A stretch of DNA of 64,000 bases from Cellvibrionaceae bacterium (lineage in GTDB: Bacteria; Pseudomonadota; Gammaproteobacteria; Pseudomonadales; Cellvibrionaceae): NCBI GenBank assembly GCA_021151825.1, contig JAGKWQ010000012.1:1-64000 (forward strand), given 5' to 3'. The notes under the pieces were generated by a model. The model was given only the letters and a program-made list of their open reading frames with translations, did not search any database and was not told the origin of the DNA. A program made the position numbers and the translations under genes. Below are positions 37,047 through 46,722 of the stretch, one piece after another; the first letter of the stretch is position 1, and every line of letters starts with the position of its first letter.

Positions 37047-37886
37047 AATGGGGGGAACACTGCGTAATGCGGGCCCTTGATAATCGATATCGTCACAACG
37101 CAATGGCAGGAATGTATCGGGTGGACGACGGTAAGTATCCAGGTAACATGCTGTCACACCACTCGCCACCAACATGGAAAACATTTGATATGTTTCCTGT
37201 GGGCTAAAACCCTGATCGGCTAAAAAGGCAGACATAAAACCATTAATATTCATGCCTTCATCAATTTTTTCCAGCAGCGCCTTTTCAATTTCATACGCGA
37301 GTAACATATGCTCGCCAATACCAAACCCTAATTTTTTCCCCACTTTTTCCATCACTTCCAGGCGTTCATCACCTTTAGCGATGGGACGCCGGTAACCCAT
37401 GATATAAGGCTTGCTCGATTTACATGCGGCAAAGGCTTCATCAATAATTTGTTCGGCATTCATTCCTTGCTGTTTTTTTACCTGCGCCTGTTGAATAAAA
37501 GCGACACTTTCCAACAAGGGTAATACGCCATAAATACGCGAGTCCGCTGCCAAGGCGCCCATCGCTGTGGCACTCATAACCGACGTACGCACTGTGCCGG
37601 CCAAAGCACCAATTTGATTGCACCATATTCTGGGATCGGGCCAGCTCAAACAACCATAAAGTGCTTCAACCCAATCGGCGAGGGGCCGATCAACCAACTT
37701 GCCCGTTGCATTTAATATCAACACCTGAAAATAACTTTTTTCGCCAACAAGTTCTTCCAACATTGAATAGCCATGACTAAACACGCCTTTGCCTGGAAAC
37801 CAGCCACCGGTATTACTGATAATTTTTCCACGGCGTTGATCCAGGTAATCGATCATTTCCGGATTACTATGTGTTGAGTTTGTCAT
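37041..37886 (-). CDS. Citrate-synthase-like protein, altered active site (A)
   Basis: 281 residues, clearly of the citrate synthase/citryl-CoA lyase fold but shortened. By eye, the first catalytic His region (PLHGGANE in citrate synthase) reads RIYGVLPLLE, the second (GHPVYK) reads GYRRPIAKGDER, and the third Asp region (NVDFYSG) reads NINGFMSAF, so none of the three catalytic residues seems kept. It follows a second citrate-synthase-like gene by 94 bp on the same strand. It may be a non-catalytic or repurposed subunit. Function unknown. Confidence 0.65.
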   Translation of the reverse strand: MTNSTHSNPEMIDYLDQRRGKIISNTGGWFPGKGVFSHGYSMLEELVGEKSYFQVLILNATGKLVDRPLADWVEALYGCLSWPDPRIWCNQIGALAGTVRTSVMSATAMGALAADSRIYGVLPLLESVAFIQQAQVKKQQGMNAEQIIDEAFAACKSSKPYIMGYRRPIAKGDERLEVMEKVGKKLGFGIGEHMLLAYEIEKALLEKIDEGMNINGFMSAFLADQGFSPQETYQMFSMLVASGVTACYLDTYRRPPDTFLPLRCDDIDYQGPALRSVPPIE

Positions 37887-37980
37887 GGTTTATTTCATTA
37901 CCGTGTTATGAGTCTTGCCCATCATTTCAATCAAATATTAATTTGCTGCCCGCTTTTTAAGTGCTGCTGTACCGGGTTTG

Positions 37981-38787
37981 TTATCGTTCCAAAATATAAT
38001 TTTCGTCGCTTACAAATGGCATGGCGAGAATAGGCTTACCCGCCATCTCCATCCCTTGCGCTAATAATCCCGGAGCACCGAGCAATTGAAAAAAACCTGC
38101 GCCCACGCGCGCGCTGAAACCTAAATCCAGCAAGGTTGCCGCAGCCACACCGGTAATTAGCCAATTTTTGTTCAATGGTGTTAACGCTTCAGCTAATTGA
38201 TTGCCCCATGCCAGCGCCTTTCCTCCACCATCAAGGTTGTGTAATTGCTGCGCAAACTTTACTGCCATCAATTCAACCCCCCCATGGCGAACACCAAAGC
38301 CGGTGTGCTCAACAGCAGCATGAGTATCGCTAAAATTTTCTTGCACAACAGCAGCAATATCACGCTCACAATTAGCTTCGATAAATGTCATTGCTGTTTC
38401 AACTTCTTTTGCGCCCGAATACTCGCCGGCATATACTGCTGTAGCGATAGGCAATATATGGAGCGGATCGGTTTTGCCCACACCAACGTTCATTGCAGCG
38501 CGTGTTGCCGCGTGGCGGGGGCCGGGATTTATTAGTGCAATCATCAGTTGCTGCAACAATTCCGCCTGGGCCGCTGAAGGTAATTCGCCGCGAAATAATA
38601 AAAAAATAACGTCGATATAAGAACGTTTTTGCATCAACTCATTTACATCGTATCCATAGCAATAAGATGCTGCTGCGATATAGGGGTTATCAACGGCGGG
38701 AACTTCATGCCAAATATGGCTGACGGTTTTGTGTGCGAAAGGCTCGTTACGGCTTCTCACCTTTTCGTGTTTAAATTCTTCACTCAT
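37981..38787 (-). CDS. Citrate-synthase-like protein, altered active site (B)
   Basis: 268 residues. N-terminal and middle helices like citrate synthase (VDNPYIAAASYCYGYDVNEL; DPLHILPIATAVYAGEYSG). The first catalytic His region is kept (GFGVRHGGVELMAVKF), but the later GHPVYK segment is missing and the last catalytic Asp region reads LITGVAAATLL. Paired in tandem with protein A, 39 bp after the TonB receptor gene. One possibility is a heteromer in which A and B complement each other. Confidence 0.65.
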   Translation of the reverse strand: MSEEFKHEKVRSRNEPFAHKTVSHIWHEVPAVDNPYIAAASYCYGYDVNELMQKRSYIDVIFLLFRGELPSAAQAELLQQLMIALINPGPRHAATRAAMNVGVGKTDPLHILPIATAVYAGEYSGAKEVETAMTFIEANCERDIAAVVQENFSDTHAAVEHTGFGVRHGGVELMAVKFAQQLHNLDGGGKALAWGNQLAEALTPLNKNWLITGVAAATLLDLGFSARVGAGFFQLLGAPGLLAQGMEMAGKPILAMPFVSDENYILER

Positions 38788-38826
38788 ATGTGGCCACTCA
38801 CCAACCAGATTTTACTACTGCAAACC

Positions 38827-40998
38827 TTACTGAAAATTGTAGGTAATACCCATCCAATAGCTGCGGGACTCCAACGGATAATCATCGCGAATACTACCAC
38901 TACTGGGTTCGCGTGCATCTTCATCGGTTGCATTGCGTAACGCGATAGAGAGATCCAGATTTTTAAATAATGATTTGCGGTGCAACGTAAAATTAAGCAA
39001 GGTGTAATCAGCAATATCATTACGGTCATCAAGGCTGCCACGTTCACGATCAGCAACCCAATTCAACTGCGAATTCAAATACCATTTGAATGCAAATTCC
39101 CAATTTGCATTCACCTTGAATTGCTGCCCTGGTGCATCGGCAATGGGTTTACCGGTATGGGCATCCTCAGCATCCTGCAATGCGTAACTACCGGCAATGT
39201 GCAACTGCGGCAGCGGTTTCCAATTCAATTCAAGCTCTATGCCTTTACCATTTTGGTCCAGTTTGTTTTGCGCAGTTTTAGTCGTGGCAAAAGCATCCTG
39301 CACGAACTCAATCATGTCTCTCGCTTCGTACTTGAAAAGCGTCAGGGACGATTGCCAATCATCAGCCAGGCGAAAGTTAAAGGATAATTCGAGGGTGTCG
39401 ATTTGCTCCGGCTTGAGCGAAGTATTACCTAGCGATACCGGATTATTTTTGAAATAAAGTTCGGCAAAAGACGGGGCACGAAACGCACTGCCATACAGTA
39501 ATTTGGTGGTCAGGCTTTCATTGGTAGACCATACCAGTGCCACACGCGGATTGGTGGTACTACCAAAATCAGAATAATCATCGTAACGAACACCGGCCGT
39601 TACATCCAGATTGGATGTGAGTTTCCATTCGTCTTGCAACGATAGATAACCCAAATCCCGTTTACTATCTTCCAGATAAATATAAGGCGTATCTGTTACA
39701 TCAGTGAGCGTTCCACCCACAACGGATTCGGAGCCATTAATAACTCCCGGACCAAAATTTTTAGTTTCGCGTGGATTTAAAACTTGCCAGCGGCCACCCA
39801 ACGCAAAACGAATGCGATGTTCTTCAAAACCGGAATAAACCGAGACCCATTCAATATTTGAGTCTTCCATGTCGGCGCCGGGATTTCCAAACAATCCATC
39901 CGGAAATTGTACCCAGCCCGCTGGCGTTCCAAAATCCAGATTGCCATCGGAGCCTATCGGTAGCAGAGCGTTTTCAGGAAATAAACGGAAAATTGTCTGG
40001 ATATCGTAATAGAGATAACTCAACCGTAAATTGTTATCCCACTGACTGGAATCCGACATAAATTTATGATTGATATCAGCCATCCATAATTTACTATCGT
40101 CATATCCCAGTGGATCAATTACCTGGGCGGCACCCGCACCAACACCAGCATCGGTAGAGCGCCAGTTCCATAAATTTACCTGCGTTTTTTCCGTACTTAA
40201 CGATAAATGCAAATCCAGCAATTCGTAACGTGTCGATAGCGCGCCGGGTGCTAGTGATGCATCTGTACCGAGTAAGCGGTCAAGAAAGCTTTGCAAATCG
40301 GAACTGACTTTGCGCCCACCATCGCCATCACTTTTCTGGTAAGCCATACCGTAAGCAATGGCAACATCCTTCCATTCAGTTGCGCCTTGAGCCCAGAGTT
40401 CGCGATTTCCAAATGAGCCTCCGAGTGCGCCGACAGATTGACCTTCTATTGATGAAGCATCGCGGGTAATAACGTTGATAACACCAGCATAGGCATCTGC
40501 ACCATAAATAGCGGAGCCTGGTCCACGAATAACTTCAATGCGTGCGATGTTTGCTACAGGTAAACGAAATAGCGTTGGTCTGCCACCTTGCAAGCTGTAT
40601 TGCACCGGAATGCCATTCATCATTAATAAGACTTGCGGATTAAATCCGGTGTGAATACCGCGAATGGAATATACCGAATCCAGGCGGCTTAAACTGGAAA
40701 GGGAAACATGCAAACCAGGAACTGTTTCCAATACTTCATTTAAATTGCGTGCACCCATTGCCTGGATTTCGCTGGCAGTAATCACCGTCGCTGCCGCAGG
40801 CGCACGATCCAATGGAGTGCTGTTACCAGTCGCAATAGAAATTTGAACTTGTCCTAATTCAGCGAGCGAAAGATTATAAAAATCTTCAGGAGAAGAAGGC
40901 GCTGATGAGGAAGGTGAAGCAGTAGAAGCGCCGGCTGCGTATGAAATAGCAACCGGAAGCAATGCCAGCGAAAATTTTGCCATGGATGACAAGCGCAT
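38827..40998 (-). CDS. TonB-dependent outer membrane receptor
   Basis: 723 residues. Signal peptide (about 1-25), a Ser/Pro-rich stretch, then a plug domain (about 65-170: PAAATVITASEIQAMGARNL, NEVLETVPGLHVSLSSLS, IRGIHTGFNPQVLLMMNG, IEVIRGPGSAIYGADAYAGV) and a 22-strand-type barrel ending in an aromatic residue region (GITYNFQ). It resembles cobalamin/siderophore-type receptors; ligand unknown. Upstream lies a YfiR-type hybrid kinase gene, and two citrate-synthase-like genes follow, all minus strand. Confidence 0.9.
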   Translation of the reverse strand: MRLSSMAKFSLALLPVAISYAAGASTASPSSSAPSSPEDFYNLSLAELGQVQISIATGNSTPLDRAPAAATVITASEIQAMGARNLNEVLETVPGLHVSLSSLSRLDSVYSIRGIHTGFNPQVLLMMNGIPVQYSLQGGRPTLFRLPVANIARIEVIRGPGSAIYGADAYAGVINVITRDASSIEGQSVGALGGSFGNRELWAQGATEWKDVAIAYGMAYQKSDGDGGRKVSSDLQSFLDRLLGTDASLAPGALSTRYELLDLHLSLSTEKTQVNLWNWRSTDAGVGAGAAQVIDPLGYDDSKLWMADINHKFMSDSSQWDNNLRLSYLYYDIQTIFRLFPENALLPIGSDGNLDFGTPAGWVQFPDGLFGNPGADMEDSNIEWVSVYSGFEEHRIRFALGGRWQVLNPRETKNFGPGVINGSESVVGGTLTDVTDTPYIYLEDSKRDLGYLSLQDEWKLTSNLDVTAGVRYDDYSDFGSTTNPRVALVWSTNESLTTKLLYGSAFRAPSFAELYFKNNPVSLGNTSLKPEQIDTLELSFNFRLADDWQSSLTLFKYEARDMIEFVQDAFATTKTAQNKLDQNGKGIELELNWKPLPQLHIAGSYALQDAEDAHTGKPIADAPGQQFKVNANWEFAFKWYLNSQLNWVADRERGSLDDRNDIADYTLLNFTLHRKSLFKNLDLSIALRNATDEDAREPSSGSIRDDYPLESRSYWMGITYNFQ

Positions 40999-41193
40999 AA
41001 TGACAACCTATTTAAAAAGGGCTTGCGTCACTCCACTGACTGAACCACTCACTACTGCTAACCCACTACACCAATAAGCCGTGATACTGCTTAATCGCCA
41101 TCATTTAAAAACTAAAAAAAAGCGAGTAAGTACTTTTTGCACTAAGAAATCGTAAGACTAGTTTAACTTCGCATGAAAGCAAAGCCCATTGAC

Positions 41194-43530
41194 TCAACTT
41201 TTACGAGGGGCGAGCCGTTGAATTGCCAGCTTCAACGTTTCGCGTTTAACCGGTTTGGTTAAATATTCTTCAGCAGGTTGACGATTAAAGCGTTTACGTT
41301 CTTCAATCATGGATACCACAATCACCGGAATATCGCGCACGTCCGGATCATCTTTAATACGTTCAAATAAAATCCAGCCATGTTGGTCGGGCAATAATAA
41401 ATCCAGTGTAATTACCTGCGGTTTGATTGATTGTATTAGCCGCCAGCCACTTTCCGCATCACTCGCCGTATGTACTTCATAACCTTCTGCACGAATCGTA
41501 CGCGCCATGATGTCCAGAAATGCAGGATCATCATCAATCATAACCACATGCTCGCCTTCCGTTACCGAGGGTGTTGTTGGAGCGAGCGGCAATATATCGT
41601 CAACATCATTTTTAATTTTGGTTGCGGCCACCGGACTGATTGGTAACGGCAACTCCACAATAAATTTTGCCCCCGCACCCAATTCGCTCTCTACACGAAT
41701 ATTACCGCCCATCAACTCACATAATTGGCGAGTGATGGAGAGCCCCAGACCACTGCCCTGGAATTTACGGGTTGTACCGGAATCCGCTTGCTTGAATGGA
41801 TCAAAAATACCGGCTTGCTGGTCAGTGGAAATGCCGATGCCACTATCCGCAACGCTAATATAAATGCGCTTGGGTTGATGGTAGGCCTTGACGCGCACCT
41901 GTCCATTCGGTGCAAACTTGATCGCATTGCCCAATAAATTAATTAAAATGTGTAAGAGTTTTTCCGGATCAGCTTTGGGCAAAAATTCACCATCATCTAC
42001 ATCCATCAACAAACGGATAGCATTGCGTTCAAGCAGCGGCGCCACCGTCCCGACCGCCTCATCAACCAGGCTGGACAATTTCACCTCGGTTAAATCCAGG
42101 TCCATGCGGCCGGATTCAATTTTGGCCAGATCCAATACACCGTTAATTAATTTCAACAACCGTTCGCTGTTGGTAATTACGCGTGTTAAATCTTTTACAT
42201 GATGCTCGTCATCAATCAGATTCAATTCTTCAATGACAACTTCGGTGTAACCAATAATGGCCTGCAAGGGCGTGCGTAACTCATGGCTCATCAACGATAG
42301 GAATTCACTTTTTGCCTGGCTTGCATCTTCTGCTTTGCGTTTGGCAATCGCCAACCGGTCACGCGCCATTTGCAAATCCTGGCTATGCGCTGCCAGGCGC
42401 TGGTTATCGCGGCGTTTAACCGTGTACGCTATCAGGACAGTAACAATTAACAACGCCCCAAGAATGACCGACCCCCACAAATAACGCAGAGCGACTTTTT
42501 GTGAATCAACCAATTCATCCAGATCAACAATTGCTGCCTTTTGTTTACGGATTATGTCTTCCTGCGATTGGATAGTGCTATTGAGATAGGTCAGGCGCTT
42601 TTCGCGCGTATCAATCTCTGCACGAATTGTATTCAAATGCTGTTGCTGCTCATCCAATTCCTGCGTGCGTTGCGCCACTTCACGCAATAAACTTTCACGC
42701 TCCAGGGTGCTGGCTTCAATTTGCGCTTGCTGGTTTTGTAACTGCAATTTTTGTTCTGCAATCAGCGCATCGCTCTTTTGAATATTTTGATTGAGCGTGG
42801 TCATTTGCGCTTGCAACTGGTCCGTTGCCGCTTGTTGCTTCTGGATGGAAAGGGTTAATTCATTCAGGACTTTTTCGCGCCCTTGCAATTGTTTTTGCAA
42901 CGCAACCAATGACGCTTGCCCTTCACGATACAAACGGGCCACATCAATTTCAGTTCCACCATTCAAAATCAACTCGGGTAAAGGCGTTAACCCATGATTG
43001 ATGATGTTGGATTTATTCACTTCAAATTTCAGGCGATCATCCCCCGTAGGCACCAGGTTAATCATCACCAATTGTTTATTGTCATACGCATGTGTAACCA
43101 GCAGTACCGGCTTACCTTCAAGGGCATCATAAATATCACTGATGGTTTTGGCGCTCACTTGCTCCACATACACAAGATGATATTTCCCCAAAGAATCCAC
43201 CCGATTTACCTGGGTGACAGTAATCGGCAAATTACGCAGTTTGACACGTTGTTTTAATACGGTAAGTTCATCCATCAGTGCCGGGCTATATGATCCGTAT
43301 ACACCAATGTCGAATGAGGTCATGGCATCCTGGTTAGGCCATTCAATATTTTTGGCAAAGTTGTACAGGTAGGAAACGGTTATTTTTTGTTTATCCAGCG
43401 CATAAGCAACACCAGGGGAAAAAATCAGCATTGTCGCCAAAAACAACACAAGAATAGCCAAACGAAAGGGCTCTGACGAAATTCGCCGCGCAATAAAAAA
43501 AATTGATGACTGTCCGGGTAACGTCAGCAT
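41194..43530 (-). CDS. YfiR-sensor hybrid histidine kinase
   Basis: 778 residues. N-terminal membrane anchor/signal (residues 20-44), a periplasmic YfiR-like domain (DUF4154, about 45-190: KITVSYLYNFAKNIEWP), a long coiled coil (about 200-345, QAQIEASTLERESLLREV), one membrane helix (about 352-372), HisKA with His416 in SLMSHELRTPLQ, an ATPase domain (ILINLLGNAIKFAP, GIGISTDQQAGIFDPF) and a C-terminal REC (ITLDLLLPDQHG). It could respond to a periplasmic or outer-membrane signal. The TonB receptor downstream is a likely regulated target, though no regulator with a DNA-binding domain is beside it. Confidence 0.85.
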   Translation of the reverse strand: MLTLPGQSSIFFIARRISSEPFRLAILVLFLATMLIFSPGVAYALDKQKITVSYLYNFAKNIEWPNQDAMTSFDIGVYGSYSPALMDELTVLKQRVKLRNLPITVTQVNRVDSLGKYHLVYVEQVSAKTISDIYDALEGKPVLLVTHAYDNKQLVMINLVPTGDDRLKFEVNKSNIINHGLTPLPELILNGGTEIDVARLYREGQASLVALQKQLQGREKVLNELTLSIQKQQAATDQLQAQMTTLNQNIQKSDALIAEQKLQLQNQQAQIEASTLERESLLREVAQRTQELDEQQQHLNTIRAEIDTREKRLTYLNSTIQSQEDIIRKQKAAIVDLDELVDSQKVALRYLWGSVILGALLIVTVLIAYTVKRRDNQRLAAHSQDLQMARDRLAIAKRKAEDASQAKSEFLSLMSHELRTPLQAIIGYTEVVIEELNLIDDEHHVKDLTRVITNSERLLKLINGVLDLAKIESGRMDLDLTEVKLSSLVDEAVGTVAPLLERNAIRLLMDVDDGEFLPKADPEKLLHILINLLGNAIKFAPNGQVRVKAYHQPKRIYISVADSGIGISTDQQAGIFDPFKQADSGTTRKFQGSGLGLSITRQLCELMGGNIRVESELGAGAKFIVELPLPISPVAATKIKNDVDDILPLAPTTPSVTEGEHVVMIDDDPAFLDIMARTIRAEGYEVHTASDAESGWRLIQSIKPQVITLDLLLPDQHGWILFERIKDDPDVRDIPVIVVSMIEERKRFNRQPAEEYLTKPVKRETLKLAIQRLAPRKS

Positions 43531-43698
43531 TGGATTAGGTCTTATTAATGGGTGAGCGTATTACAAATTTTTCACCGCTAACGACAGCGGCGCGAAAATT
43601 CTCGCTCGGGGAAGCATAGCCTGTTAATGACTATTTGGGTATACGCACTACAAGTTTTCACAAGGATGCCAGCGCAGGCAGCAGGACTCTCAAAAAAA

Positions 43699-43726
43699 AC
43701 GCCCCATTAAAATGAGGCGTTTTTTT
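43699..43726 (-). terminator. Rho-independent terminator (minus strand)
   Basis: ACGCC(C)CATT, AA, AATG(A)GGCGT with long A/T tracts on both sides. It follows the gene ending at 43750 on the minus strand and separates it from the kinase gene. Confidence 0.75.
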
Positions 43727-43749
43727 AAATTGCTACTTTAGCGAGCACA

Positions 43750-45267
43750 TTACATATAGGCTTTGGCAAAGGCAGCTTTGGACTCCTGAATATACGCACG
43801 AACTTTTACCGCATGGGATTCCCACAGTGCGCGATCTTTGTCATCAGAAAAAGGGTTTTGGTCTTTGGCGACAGAACGATCAAATTTATCGTAAAAAGTA
43901 ATCACCGAGGATGCAATCACATTGAAACGCTCCTTAAAGACCTGCGTCTCTTCCATAGTGCCAGTCGCCTTCATCATAAACTGCACAAATTCTGTGTTCG
44001 AGCTGGAATGGTTTTGATAACTCTCCGCCTGCAACGTGAAGTAATTGTTAATTTCCTGCAACGCCGCATTGCGCGTTGGCTCGTCTTTACTCATAACGCG
44101 ATTGTAATTTTCCTGGCCACGCCCCATACCACCGGCAATAAGCGATTCTTTTAAATGCTTATCCAGGTCTTTACGGAATTTATCCACTTCGCGCTGAATA
44201 TCAATCAGGTCTTTATCCAACGCGACCACAGTATTGAGTTCTTTTTCGACTTCCCCAAGAAACCCTTCTGCTTTGGCAAAAGTCTTCAAACCATTTTCTT
44301 CCGCAAATTTGCGCGCTTTTCGATCAACACCGGCGTTCTCGTAGGAAACTCGATCAAACGTTGTAGCTACAATTGTTTTGAAAGGCTCGGCAAATGCCTG
44401 ATAAGCACCTTGCGTCATCACATTCAAAGTCGCTGTTGCTATATCACCCAAGGGTTTAAGCAACGACTCCATGCGCGATTTTTGTATTGGTGATGCCACA
44501 GTGCGGACATCATTTACAATCCCTTTAAAGGTTTGGTAACCCAAAGGGTTAGCCATTTTGCCGCGCTCGGACGTTGCGAGTACTAACGTCACGCTTGAAT
44601 AAATACCGTTAGCATATTCAAGGTACTGGCGTTGCACATCAATTTGAGCCGCATAATTTTTGCCCAATGTACGCAAGGCATCGGCCTGTACCTGATAATT
44701 TTTATCGTCACGCAGTTTACCCAATACTTCAGCGATGACTTTTTCCTGATTCTTTTGTAGCGCAGTATCCAACAGGATTTTCTCTACACTCAGGTCATCA
44801 ACCCACACTTGCCCATTGGTTACTTCAAAATCCAGACGCAAATATTTTTTGCCTGGGTCATCAATAGAAATACGTTTAGCGTGGTACTCGGTCGAATCAT
44901 TACTACCCGTTACCTGCCCTACTTGCACCCAACCGGTATCGGTATTTTGGCTGGTTGCCACCAGCACCGTCACTTTATATTGGGTGGCCGGTGTTGAGGT
45001 TTTAATCCAGAACTCCAAAGTGCCCTGCTCACTTAAGTTCACACGCGAGCGAATTGAAGCTTCGCCTTCTTCAACTTGCAAAGCACCGGTGCCATTACGT
45101 ACTTGTTCGGTTACAGTTTTTGCACCATACAACAGGGCAATTTTTTTGGTATCAGTTTCAGAATCAAAACCGTTTTTAAAAATCACCGATTTTTGTTGCG
45201 CCATGGCACCCGTCGCTATTGCACTGGCAACGAAGAGTGCGATCAAACGGGATGTATTTTTCAGCAT
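43750..45267 (-). CDS. Secreted protein with N-terminal beta-sandwich-like domain and helical body
   Basis: 505 residues from ATG 45267 (GAGG 6 nt upstream; the frame opens earlier). Signal peptide (cut about GAMA|Q). Residues 30-165 look like a LamG/carbohydrate-binding beta-sandwich (IFKNGFDSE, GTLEFWIKT, LRLDFEVTNGQVWVDDLSVE). The rest is mainly helical with charged coiled-coil-like stretches. No family recognised. It follows a NodB-like gene by 72 bp on the same strand; both could act on envelope or external polysaccharide. Confidence 0.65.
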   Translation of the reverse strand: MLKNTSRLIALFVASAIATGAMAQQKSVIFKNGFDSETDTKKIALLYGAKTVTEQVRNGTGALQVEEGEASIRSRVNLSEQGTLEFWIKTSTPATQYKVTVLVATSQNTDTGWVQVGQVTGSNDSTEYHAKRISIDDPGKKYLRLDFEVTNGQVWVDDLSVEKILLDTALQKNQEKVIAEVLGKLRDDKNYQVQADALRTLGKNYAAQIDVQRQYLEYANGIYSSVTLVLATSERGKMANPLGYQTFKGIVNDVRTVASPIQKSRMESLLKPLGDIATATLNVMTQGAYQAFAEPFKTIVATTFDRVSYENAGVDRKARKFAEENGLKTFAKAEGFLGEVEKELNTVVALDKDLIDIQREVDKFRKDLDKHLKESLIAGGMGRGQENYNRVMSKDEPTRNAALQEINNYFTLQAESYQNHSSSNTEFVQFMMKATGTMEETQVFKERFNVIASSVITFYDKFDRSVAKDQNPFSDDKDRALWESHAVKVRAYIQESKAAFAKAYM

Positions 45268-45339
45268 ACTTGCCTCTACTACCTGATAAAAAATAAATTC
45301 AACGATACGATAAATAATGGATAACAATAAAGCAGCAAA

Positions 45340-46272
45340 CTATTCAATAAAACCCGGAACCTGTTGTTGCAACAAACGATCAACACTTGCTTGACGCTCG
45401 CCAATCACGCGCGGATATGCCACCGGTAATTCAGGCAATCCGGTTAAACCATGCAAATAACTATTCGCGCCCCAGCCAGCCAGAGCAATGGGATTTACCA
45501 ACGGATCATTCATGGCTTTTTCAGCGGCGATCATAGTCCAGCCGCGCGCGGCCAATTCATCAACCAATGCCACAATAAAATACGCGGCCAAATCATTTTC
45601 CTGAATCACCAATACCTGACGCGGGGAATAACCGAGCATGTTGAAAAGATATTCATCTTGTCGCTGCAAAGGTTGCAACATTAATTCAACATACGTTTTT
45701 TCCAGTGCGGCCATATCTACACGGCGGTTATTGCGAATTTTCTTTTGGTAAAGTTGATCAATATAAGCATCAACTCCACGCGCATCATTAAAACCGGTAA
45801 ATGCCGGTTGGTAATCTCGCTCGCGTAAAAATTCAATCAAGCCGCGTTGAATTCCGGTATCAGCCACTTCATGCAATGTAGAAAAATGAATATGTTTTTT
45901 GTACCCTGGAAATTGTTCCAGAATACGATTGGCTTTGAGGATGCCAATTTCATACGCATAAAGGTCGCTTTTGCTCACCAAACTGTGATTGTGACCAGCG
46001 TTGACCAGCAAGTGCCCTTTATCACTATACAACGCAACACGATCACTATTCTTAACACCCATATTTTCCGTTTTAATTAAAAACATCGCTTGCGGAACAC
46101 CAGCCGTTGCCAGATTGCGCACCAGCATTTGTGAACGCGCCATGGCATCCAGTGACGTAGATTCCTGCAACGTATTTTCAAATGCTAACACCAGTTCGCG
46201 TGCACCTACTTGATTGGCACCGAGGCAGCAGAGTAATCCTAAAGCCATTAACGAATAAACGCGTTTCAACAC
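45340..46272 (-). CDS. Degenerate polysaccharide-deacetylase-like secreted protein
   Basis: 310 residues, GTG start with GAGAT upstream. Signal peptide (cut about NQVGA|R). The body looks like a NodB-fold: ELVLAFENTLQ at the first strand where deacetylases have TFDDGP, and GHNHSLVSKSD where they have the metal-binding HTxxH. The first motif lacks the Asp pair, so catalytic activity is doubtful. No family membership is certain. Probably cotranscribed with the beta-sandwich protein that follows. Confidence 0.5.
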   Translation of the reverse strand: MLKRVYSLMALGLLCCLGANQVGARELVLAFENTLQESTSLDAMARSQMLVRNLATAGVPQAMFLIKTENMGVKNSDRVALYSDKGHLLVNAGHNHSLVSKSDLYAYEIGILKANRILEQFPGYKKHIHFSTLHEVADTGIQRGLIEFLRERDYQPAFTGFNDARGVDAYIDQLYQKKIRNNRRVDMAALEKTYVELMLQPLQRQDEYLFNMLGYSPRQVLVIQENDLAAYFIVALVDELAARGWTMIAAEKAMNDPLVNPIALAGWGANSYLHGLTGLPELPVAYPRVIGERQASVDRLLQQQVPGFIE

Positions 46273-46302
46273 AAGCGCATCTCATTTTGCAATTGATAGA
46301 AA

Positions 46303-46722
46303 TTAATTGTGCGATATTGCCGGTAATTCATACAGTTCCAACGGCAAACCATCGGGGTCCTTGAAAAAAGTAAACCGCTTGTGAGTGTATTCATCCACGC
46401 GCACCGGCTCCACGGTTATATGATGACTCACCAGCCAATCAATCAATGCATCCAGATCACGCACTACAAATGCCAGATGGCGTAAACCGCACGCTTCTGG
46501 TTGCGATGGCCGCGCTGGTGGCTTGGGGAATGAAAATAATTCCAGCTGGGTGCCATTGGGTAACGCCAGGTCCAATTTCCAGGACGCACGTTCGGCGCGG
46601 TAGTTTTCTGCCAGCACCTCAAGCCCTAGAATATTTACATAAAAATGTTTGGATTTTTCATAATCCGAACAAATCAGGGCAACGTGGTGCACAGCATGTA
46701 GTTTCGGTTGCACTTTGTTCAT
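46303..46722 (-). CDS. VOC-family protein, YaeR/GloA2-like
   Basis: 139 residues. Clear YaeR-type VOC metalloenzyme pattern: HHVALICSDYEKSKHFYVNILGLEVLAENYRA, PNGTQLELFSFP, GLRHLAFVVRDLDA and TFFKDPDGLPLELYE. Glyoxalase-like, substrate unknown. ATG at 46722. It lies downstream of a structured 350-bp region. Confidence 0.85.
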   Translation of the reverse strand: MNKVQPKLHAVHHVALICSDYEKSKHFYVNILGLEVLAENYRAERASWKLDLALPNGTQLELFSFPKPPARPSQPEACGLRHLAFVVRDLDALIDWLVSHHITVEPVRVDEYTHKRFTFFKDPDGLPLELYELPAISHN

